A model generated the notes under the pieces. That model was given only the letters and a program-made list of their open reading frames with translations, was not told the DNA's origin and did no database searches. The translations under genes were made by a program, and so were the position numbers. From Blasia pusilla (taxonomy: Eukaryota > Marchantiophyta > Marchantiopsida > Blasiales): a DNA stretch of 64,000 bases. Of this stretch, positions 56,561-64,000 are shown piece by piece; the first letter of the stretch is position 1, and every line of letters starts with the position of its first letter. Location of the stretch: NCBI GenBank assembly GCA_050084515.1, contig CM114274.1:30938001-31002000 (forward strand), in the 5' to 3' direction.

Positions 56561-56994
56561 TGAAAAAAACTGCCTCACGCCTAAGCAAGCAAGCTTGCTT
56601 GCTTGCTCCTTGCTCCTTGCTCCGCCTCTCACGCCCACTCGCCCCGAGCTACCACGAGTTGCCTAGAAGCCTCGAAACGCCGAGAAATGCTCGAAACATG
56701 CCCCGTTCGCCACGCTTAGCCAAGCTTTGCTATGGAGAGAGGCCTAACAAGGGTGTCCCCAACGGGATAGGCATCTCCAACAACGGACAAATCACCAACC
56801 AACCAGCCCCTCCGATCTGTTGTACACCATAGCAAGACCTTGAGCTAGTCCGCAAAATCTCGATCAGAAATTACTCCAAAAATCCTCAACCAAAATTGTA
56901 TCTGTTTCAACCGGAATTCAATTGGCCACCATAGCTATCTCTCCACAAAAAATCAGCATCAACCAAGCTATGTACTCCGAGCTAAAAATCAGAT
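56561..56994. other. Non-coding, with short AGCAAGCTTGCTTGC runs
   Basis: Local GCTTGCTTGC and CTCCTTGCTCC repeats at 56585-56625. No gene seen. Confidence 0.4.
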
Positions 56995-57266
56995 TGCGGG
57001 AACCACCATAGCCAAGAGCTCTACTCACTACCAAGGCTAACTCCCAATGCAACAGACTCAACTCAAAGAACTAACTATTCTTTGAGTGCACTCCACACTA
57101 TATCCTCCAACCTAAGAGCAGGCCCTACTGGAGAAGTCATCCTCAATGGAGTAACCCCCAACCCTATGTATGAAACCGCATGTCTACCTAGACACTACGG
57201 CCCTACATAAGGTATGGCCTCTACTAGCACACTATACTCTACGACATAATCTGTATGGTCATGACA
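56995..57266 (-). repeat. 272-bp direct repeat, copy 2
   Basis: Partner of 48203-48474, about 90 percent alike by eye. Similarity stops sharply at both ends. Confidence 0.6.
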
Positions 57267-57553
57267 CCTCTCCCAAGCTCTCTCCATGGTAACCTATTCT
57301 CCCAAGTCACCTCCTTCGCTCTTGACCTGATGTAGGAGGTCAAGGGCCACTTACCAGAAATATAAAGTCGATCATATACTCAAAATGATACTTACCTAAA
57401 ATAATAAGTTCCTCAATATGGCTCCAAATGAGCTGAAACGAAGGGGAAACCTGCTCTCTCAGGTTTCTCGAGGCCTCAACAGGTCATCCTTGACCTATTG
57501 AGCGTGTTCCCCACTACTCATGAACGCGCTCTACTAGATCTCACCGATCTATC

Positions 57554-57881
57554 CTAAAAGACGTAACAGCCTTCACCATGGTACATATAGCCAAATTGTG
57601 GTTCTCTAACACCATGTGGTTGTTTACTACTAGCATAACCCTTGGATGGCCCATATCCAAGGGATCCATGACCTGAATTTTGTACATGGTTGTGATTAGC
57701 ATAAGAACCTGCTCCTTTGGTATTTCTTATAGGGAATCCATGATACATTCCCACACCATTAGTATAGCCGTACGGTTGGGGCCTTTCTCCCCCACCCCAA
57801 GTAGAAGACATATTTTGGGATAGGCCCATATGCGTTGTCCCATGGCCATAAGGATGGGAGATTCCCTTACCTTGCCAGCAT
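57554..57881 (-). CDS. Gly/Tyr/His-rich open frame, unknown
   Basis: Frame (from a TGC codon near 57881, first ATG at 57829) gives HPYGHGTTHMGLSQN, then GGGERPQPYGYTNGVGM, and ends FGYMYHGEGCYVF. Composition is Gly, Tyr, His and Asn rich with no hydrophobic core, like low-complexity tails of RNA-binding or structural proteins. No start is convincing. Could be a retroelement gag remnant or a host exon. Confidence 0.25.
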
Positions 57882-57929
57882 CACTCCATTCACCTCTCAA
57901 AGGCACATGATCATGGGACAAGTGACCCT

Positions 57930-58462
57930 TGTATCTAGGTGGGGGGGATGATGGTCCACTGTACCTACTACCTAGTAAGGAGACTATCGTTGACTATGCT
58001 TGGTCGCAACTCTTCATGGGATTAATGGGATGGTGGACGTTGGAATGGTGGGGATGAGGACTTATAACTTGACCTTGGGCCATGTATTTGGCGGGAGGAC
58101 TCTTGACCTCGTCCAACAAGTACATTTTCCTCTACCCTAGGGTCTGTGGAAAAACTGCTAAACAAACATAACTAGTGGAAAACCGCTCTCACACACAAAC
58201 ACCACCATGGAGAACGAAATGTGCAATGAGAGAACGAGTGGAGGCTGGTCCTCTTCTCAATTATATAGGGTATGTACAAGCAAACCTAACCCTATCCTTA
58301 ACCATAGTCTCGAGTTAGCCTAACTGTTATTAACTAACCCTAGTTAAGATAATCGTGCTTAACTGACTAACCAAGATTAAGCTTCCTTACTTCGTGTGAG
58401 TGCCAAATGTAGCAGTTCAGGTGTCTCATGAGCTTGGCTATGACTCAATCTTCAATACTTTC
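57930..58462 (-). repeat. Probable LTR region of the Ty1/copia element
   Basis: Lies just 3' of the copia RNase H end on the minus strand. A purine-rich stretch GAGCTCGAGGGAAAG (about 58461-58475) could be the polypurine tract. A TATATAGGG lies near 58262 and GGAAAAACCAC-type end sequences near 58150. The 5' partner is absent, so the boundaries are loose. Confidence 0.4.
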
Positions 58463-60990
58463 CCTCGAGCTCATATTGATATCTCTAACGCCTAAATCCT
58501 TTTTAAACATCTCAAACTTATCTCTAGACAATGCCTTTGTAAAGATGTCGACAATTTCTTTGATATGTACCTATATACACAAGATCAATTTCTCCTGTAA
58601 GCACTTTCTCTCGATAAAATGATAGTGCACCTCAACATGCTTTGTACGAGCAGCAAACACAGGGGTTATTAGCAAGCTTGATGCTACTAATATTGTATGC
58701 ATATATTACACTAGATCCTAAGTTACTAACACCAATCTCAACAAGTAATCAATGAAGCCACACCGCCTCAAATCTTTGCATTGGTTGCTCCTCAGACTAA
58801 ACCTCTCTTGAAGATAAAGCAACTTTAGGTTGCTTCTTTGAAGCCGAACTTATAGTTGCGCTTCCCAAATTAAATGAATAACCAGATGTGGAGTGTCGAT
58901 CAAACACGTTTCCTGCCTAATCAGCATCTCTGAATCCCTGTAATTGAAAACTCGGAGAAGGTTCAAATTGAAGCCGGAATTGAATAGAGAATTTCATATA
59001 CCGTATAATCCTCCTTAGAGCATCAAGGTGAAGTTTTCGAGGTGCTTGCATAAACTGGCTCACTAGACCAACAACATAGCTCAAATCTGGTCTTGTTATA
59101 GTTAGATAGATCAAACTTCCAACCATGCGCCTATACATATTAGAATCTATAAGCAGCTCTCCTTCATTCACTCTTAGCTTCACGCTTTGGTCCAACGGTG
59201 TAGAGATTGGATTACAAGCCGTCATACCATATTTTGAAAGCATATCAAGAGCATATTATCGTTGTAGTAACCATATGCTCTCTCCAATCTTGATAAACTC
59301 AATACCAAGGAAGTACTTGAGTTCTCTCAAGTCCTTCATATCAAATTCATTTTGTAACTTAAGCTTGACTTGTTGTACCATTTCTTGATACTCGAGTAAT
59401 CAAGAGATCGTTAACATACAACACAATGAGAATCTGTATGATCTTGTTCTCTCAAGACATATAACGAGGAGTCGAATTACATATCCTTAAACCCGACTCT
59501 TGTAGGGCGTATGTAATCTTGCCATACCAAGCTCTTGGAGCTTGTTTGAGCCCAAATATAGAGCTTTCTTCAACCTGCATACGCGAAATGGAAACTTGGG
59601 ATGCTCGTATCCATGTAGTTGAGTCATATATACCTCCTCGAATAGATATCAATTCAAGAAGGCGTGCAACCACTATTCTCGTAGTCGTCATCTTTGCAAC
59701 AGGGCTAAATATTTCCTCATAATCGATACCATATTATTATGCATAGCCCTTAGCCACCAATCTCGCTTTGTATCTGTTTATTATACCATCTTGATAGCGC
59801 TTGATTTTGTAAACCTATTTGCAACCAATAGCTTCCTTACTAGAAGGTATATCAACCAACTCCCATGTTTGTTGATGTCTTAATGCAGCAAGCTCTTCCT
59901 CCATAGCTTCAATCCATTCGGCTTTACTCGCATCTTCATCAAAATAACTCGGCTCCTGCTCTTGAAGGGTAGTAATCATATATGCACGATGTGTCGCAAG
60001 GAAACCTTCATTTATGAATCTATGAACTGGATGTGTAACCCTACTTGATCTACGAAGTTGTTGTTCAGAGGTAGATGCCTCTGACACCTGACTCGAGCTC
60101 TGATTGGTGTTAACAGACTGAAAATGTACTCTTCCCGTCCATGGACTCACAGATTTAATGGATGAATCTAGGACCTCTCCTAATCCTATACTAGTACTTG
60201 GGGAAGTTGAGGACAATGTTTGTTGGTTTATAGTCATATTCTCCCCCTCAAAGACAAGTTTAGAGGTGGAATAGGCTTAGATGGAGCATACCATGACTTT
60301 AGCTCATCAAAGACAACATCCCGATTAATAATAAGCTGCCTAGAGGATGGAATGTACCACTTATGTCCCTTAGTTCCATCAACATAACCAATGAAGATAC
60401 ATCTTTCAGACTTGGGGTCTAATTTCTAACGTCTCTCTCGGAAGGAATATGAGCACAACAAATACAATGACCAAATACTTTCAAGAAGGAAAAATCATGT
60501 TTACTTCGGTGAAGACTTCAAATGGAGTTTTATCATGAACTCTTCTTTGTTGGAGTTTGGTTGATTAAGAAGACTACACATGCTACGGCCTCTGCCCAAT
60601 ACACCTTAGGCATGTTCTTCTCATTCAAAGATAGCTCATGCCGCTTCAACAACATGTTGATTTTTCCTCTCTCACCACTCCATTTTGTTGTGGAGTGTAG
60701 AGGCAAGTCACTTGACGTTGGATGCGATTTCGCGTAAATAGTCATCAAACTCTGTTGAAAGATACTCCTCCTCCATCACAACATAATTTTAGAATGTGTT
60801 GTCTAGTCCTTCTTTACTTGAATTCTGAATGTTTGGAGCATTGAGAATACCTCTAACTTGGCTTTCAAAAGTATACCCATATATACCTAGAGAAGTCATC
60901 AATAAATGAAACAGCATGGCAACCACTAAGGCTCTGTTGATGATCTTGCCCACACATCGGTGTGGATCAACTCCAATATCTTGGATGCTC
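58463..60990 (-). pseudogene. Ty1/copia polyprotein remnant
   Basis: From 60990 down: integrase core start (LELIHTDVWARSS) and NMPKVYWAEAVACVVFLINQ (60748-60533). A linker and RT N-terminus follow, with SKAEWIEAMEEELAALRHQQ and TWELVDIPSSKEAIGCK (60237-59815). Then come FGLKQAPRAWYGKI (59691-59452), and GSLIYLTITRPDLSYVVGLV and RIIRYMKF (59243-58917), the RNase H approach. Integrase before RT is copia order. Many stops and missing parts; no intact domain. Confidence 0.88.
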
Positions 60991-61020
60991 TTCTACCTTG
61001 CTTTGGAATCGCCAAGTTCC

Positions 61021-61390
61021 CAATGAATGGTCATAGGTAAATCTGGTGCTCGCCAAGTTCCCAATCAAAGTAATCGCCAAGTTCCCAATGATGGTCATAG
61101 GTAAATCTGGTGCTCGGCCATAAAGTAGCAAACGGTGAGAAAGACCCTAAGAATGTCTGCTTGCTGAATTTGTATACCTCATGAATATCTTGGCCACTTG
61201 TCACCTCCTCACCCGCCTATAAGCTTGTCAAACTCCATCAACCACTTAAACGGTTGGTGATCAATAATAATGGTAAAGGGTTGCCAAATAAATAACATCT
61301 GAAAAGTGTGTGATCCAGACTATAGCCAAGCTTTGCCTCATGAAGCATTGTTCGAGCGACTAGCGTAAGGCTGTAAGCCATCACAAACCC
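61021..61390 (-). pseudogene. Rearranged scraps of a G1-like gypsy element
   Basis: Segments match G1: 61090-61180 to about 2665-2755 (integrase end, CTCGGCCATAAAGTAGCAA), 61180-61205 to about 3538-3560, and 61215-61380 to about 3850-4030 (RNase H, GGTTGGTGATCAATAATAATGG type). They are joined in shortened form; a 50-bp piece (CGCCAAGTTCCCAATG) is repeated at 61008-61095. Confidence 0.75.
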
Positions 61391-61410
61391 TAAACCCTAA
61401 ACCCTAAACC
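61385..61410 (+). repeat. Interstitial telomeric repeat (CCCTAAA)n
   Basis: Three and a half units of the plant-type heptamer lie exactly at the edge between gypsy scraps and lower-copy sequence. Confidence 0.85.
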
Positions 61411-62289
61411 TCTACATCCTTGGAATACCAAAGCAAAAATCTCGAGAGCATTTCTCACCCAACAAGAATTCCTGGTTGGGTAGTTCCATCTGAGGTCAAT
61501 CCATGGTTGCACATAAATAGACATGTTTGTCCATGGGACGAACATGCCCCATGGGTCTCCCACCCAGATTTTTTGGTACAAAGATGGCCGGCGTGGGCTC
61601 AAGACGCAAGAACATATGTGAGCTTAGATTAAGGGAGGCGGGCAGAAATCGGTCTGCACGTAGCCTGGACCAGCTTGCCCTAAGCCCATAGCCCGCATAG
61701 GGCGGGTTGTGGCCTAGAGCCCACCCACCAGGCCTCCTACGGCCCAATGCCGACATTGGGTGGGCCGGTGCGGGCTACAAAACGAGCGATGGGTTCTTAG
61801 ACTGGGTGCAAGCTGGCCGAATGCACGTGTACGTTGCAAGTAGAGCAGGCTCGGATGCGGTCCATGAATACCCGCATGGACATAAGTTTGTGGACATGGA
61901 TTTTGTGGGTGTGCAACCTTGGGTCAATCCCTTTTGACACACCACCAATCAAACCATTGAGAGAGGTGAATAGAAAATAATTATCAAGCATGTGTGAAGG
62001 ACATGATGGCTAGAAAAAAAAAAGGAAATAGGTGATTAGACAGATAATATAATTTCTAAAAAATAAGGGAGAAATTCAATTATTAAAACCAGTGTATTAT
62101 TGGAGAGTGCAATCAGATCAGATTCTGTACATGTGGATAATTTGGGGTCCGTCAAATTAAAGTAATGATGGCATCGTCAACCCGTGCATCTAAGTGCAAG
62201 CTAGCTCATACCTAAAGCGAACGAAGTGCGAGCGAGCTCATACCTAAAGTCCAGCTCTGACATATTGTGGAGCAAGTCTCCATCCGAAC
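61411..62289. other. Low-copy-looking sequence, no gene seen
   Basis: GC-rich part at 61640-61790 (GGGCGGGTTGTGGCC, GGGTGGGCCGG), then AT-rich. Short frames (61496-61756 minus, 61707-61937 plus) show no family features. Confidence 0.4.
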
Positions 62290-62400
62290 AGCAGCGACAG
62301 CTTTAGATCTAGTGGTTATAGTTGAATTTCGTTGCACTCAATCTGTCGTCCTGAGATTGGTTTTCGAGGATACGTGATCGAGCCCAAAGCTCCATAGCAC
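62290..62400 (+). repeat. Possible tRNA-derived (SINE-like) sequence
   Basis: TAGATCTAGTGGTTA resembles a pol III A-box and TGATCGAGCCC is two changes from the B-box GGTTCGANNCC, about 75 bases later. AGCTTT near the start could pair with AAAGCT at the end. No good cloverleaf was found. Confidence 0.25.
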
Positions 62401-63158
62401 TCGATCGTTTTACACATCAACCTGTTAAGTAACGGATCCATTAACGTACACGCACCATTCTGTTGCACACGTTTGTAATGAACACTTATTCAATGACCTT
62501 CGGGTTCAGTTTCTTGCCAAACCTCAGTTACGTGCCAGTGGAAATCGTCAGGACTGTCCTTCAATCGCAGAGACCCCAGTCGTTGAGTCCAGATTGAGGA
62601 GATCGATTTGGTTATTAGGGTTATTAGTTCTGCGCGCGCGCTACGAATGTAAACCTACAAACTCACACATGTAAACCTACAAAACTGGTCTTGTGCAGTG
62701 CAGGTATTAAATTATTAGATTAACTTGGTGGATCTTCAAGGCCGACCAAATTCTCCAAGTCTTCTAAAATCTGAGCTGTGAAGTTTTCCCCCATGACCCA
62801 AGCGGTGGTCAGTGGACAACGTGTCAATCGTACTTTTGCGTCTCCTGTTTATCAAACCGCCTGCTCGTTTGTAGCAGAGTTCTCAGTCAGTGGAGCTGAT
62901 CGAGTCATGACGACCACTTGGTACCAGACTAACTACAATTCTGAGTTTGCACGGCAAAGAAAGCGTAGTCCATGCAAATCGATGGATCAGTTATTGTAAA
63001 TCTTCAAACTCCTCCGCCCCCGGCAATGTAGTCTTAACATAATCTTTCTAGGCTCTGACCTATCCGGCTGCATCCCATGCATAGATACCGTTCCATGTAC
63101 GGTCACTGCGATTGCCGTTCCCACCGTAATAAGATTGAGAGTAACGACCTAACTCGGA
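62401..63158. other. No gene recognised
   Basis: A 73-codon plus frame (62778-62999) and GCGCGCGC at 62633-62641. Nothing supports a function. Confidence 0.35.
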
Positions 63159-63611
63159 TCAATCCGTTTCGAAATCACTTATAAATTTATGTGCTCTCGA
63201 AGATATCGGCAGACGGGAGTAAGAGTATCTGCTAGGCCCAGAGGCATCATCCGCTTGCGTAATGAAACGCTGTCTCCCTTCCTTGTTCGCTACGCCTACG
63301 AGCTTAGCTTGTACATGGTTAAATTCCAATCGAAGTCGCTGCTTCGGGTCTAGGGAGGTAGTGGTGGAGTCATCGTTCAAAACAAAGTTGATGTCGATTT
63401 TGGTCCTGGACTGACGCGACTGCAGAGGCCAGTAATAGTAGTCGTCGGTGGAAATTCTTGCTTGCAGCGCGAGGGATCGGAAATTACGGCTTTCTCTAAG
63501 TCGCGTGCACTGAGTGAGTTTTGGAGCGTGGTCCCGATGTCCCTGGGCAGAAGTCGTCAAGTCTGAAATCCGGGGGACGCGTGCGCGCGCGCGCGCTTGT
63601 AAGAGCTGCAC
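63159..63611 (-). CDS. 150-codon open frame, hypothetical
   Basis: Starts MQLLQARARARV in a GC dinucleotide run, then ARISTDDYYYWPLQSRQSRT, KIDINFVLNDDSTTTSLDPK and GRQRFITQADDASGPSRYSY, ending ISSRAHKFISDFETD. The middle looks protein-like with balanced composition. The N-terminus is low complexity and may not be real. No family recognised. A TATATATATA run at about 63762-63774 lies about 150 bp upstream on this strand. Confidence 0.35.
   Translation of the reverse strand: MQLLQARARARVPRISDLTTSAQGHRDHAPKLTQCTRLRESRNFRSLALQARISTDDYYYWPLQSRQSRTKIDINFVLNDDSTTTSLDPKQRLRLEFNHVQAKLVGVANKEGRQRFITQADDASGPSRYSYSRLPISSRAHKFISDFETD
63583..63597. repeat. GC dinucleotide microsatellite
   Basis: GCGCGCGCGCGC run. 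Confidence 0.8.
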
Positions 63612-64000
63612 GGATTTTCATGGAACCCAGTCACGAGTCACTTGTGAGATTCATTTGCTTAGCGCGGGGGTAATGTTCATACATCTATATGTAGATCTGA
63701 CCCGCAGAAGTAGCGAATCATCCACGCGACTCCAATTCCTATTGATAGCTTGAGAATATAAGTATATATATATAGATGGATCGATGTGGAGAAAAAAATG
63801 CACGGGACCCATTTCTGCATGCCACTACAGGTTTCGCTGCAGCGCCGCACCCCTCGCTGACCGCCTGACTTGCCTTCCGGTCCATTTGGTTCTAGAACCC
63901 CGTGGAAATGTGTGAACTTTTCGATCCTGGCCTGGTCCTGCCCAAAGACGGACGACGACCCTGGTTGTGCATAAATTATGATTAAGACACTCTTAGTACC
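63612..64000. other. Right edge, no gene seen
   Basis: AT dinucleotide run at 63762-63774; otherwise featureless. Confidence 0.4.

Noticed and set aside
48203-57266. 272-bp repeats as certain LTRs of G2
   Set aside because: No polypurine tract or primer site adjoins them and there is no 5-bp target duplication; kept only as a direct repeat.
62778-62999. 73-codon plus frame as a gene
   Set aside because: Short, no motif, no support from neighbours.

Overview
This 64-kb window looks like repeat-rich nuclear DNA of a plant or streptophyte alga. The grounds are Arabidopsis-type telomere units (CCCTAAA)n at about 61.39 kb, plant-style Ty3/gypsy, Ty1/copia and Mutator-like (MULE) elements, spliced transposon genes with GT/AG introns, and gypsy elements that carry a cytosine-methyltransferase domain, a combination described in charophyte algae. 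I cannot name the species. I see no clear housekeeping gene; nearly everything from 1.8 to 61.4 kb is transposon.

Layout. 1-256: open frame running off the left edge. 357-1405: satellite. 1796-9436 plus 47121-48104: one old Ty3/gypsy element (G1, minus strand) with order gag, protease, DNA methyltransferase, RT, RNase H, integrase, PHD finger. Its gag gene is split by a 37.7-kb insertion that is a nest of one large DNA-transposon family. The outer copy C (9437-47120, about 13.1 kb of its own sequence) carries copy A (10099-22158, 12.06 kb, opposite orientation) and copy B (24629-37137, 12.5 kb, same orientation). Each insertion is bounded by an exact 9-bp target duplication: ACTAGACGG for C, GATTCCATT for A, AGAAAGAGG for B. 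48.5-55.9 kb: a second, related gypsy element (G2, minus) with the same domain order. 56.45-56.56: a 5S-rRNA-like sequence. 58.4-61.0: a dead Ty1/copia element. 61.0-61.4: gypsy scraps ending in telomeric repeats. 61.4-64 kb: lower-copy sequence with no recognised gene.

The DNA transposon family is the most unusual item. Each copy has two divergent genes with their own TATA boxes. One is a MULE-type transposase with a C-terminal SWIM zinc finger. The other is a roughly 1,200-residue protein with a coiled-coil N-terminus, a ParB/sulfiredoxin-like DGNHR motif and a C-terminal beta-class amino-methyltransferase (N4/N6 type) whose DPPY motif reads D-L/F-P-S. Introns and the shared promoter region are filled with tandem arrays of a 25-29-nt perfect hairpin (arm GCAACCCGTCGGA, one-base centre). 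Its arm variants change in a compensating way. Each array type has its own linker but the same hairpin.

Thus two unrelated element classes in one locus each carry a DNA-methylating enzyme (C5 type in gypsy, amino type in MULE). All copies have stops or frameshifts. Copies A and B are younger than C by nesting. B gene 2 and the long transposase frame of A are the best preserved. Coordinates of splice sites, terminal ends and repeats were read by eye and may be off by a few bases.
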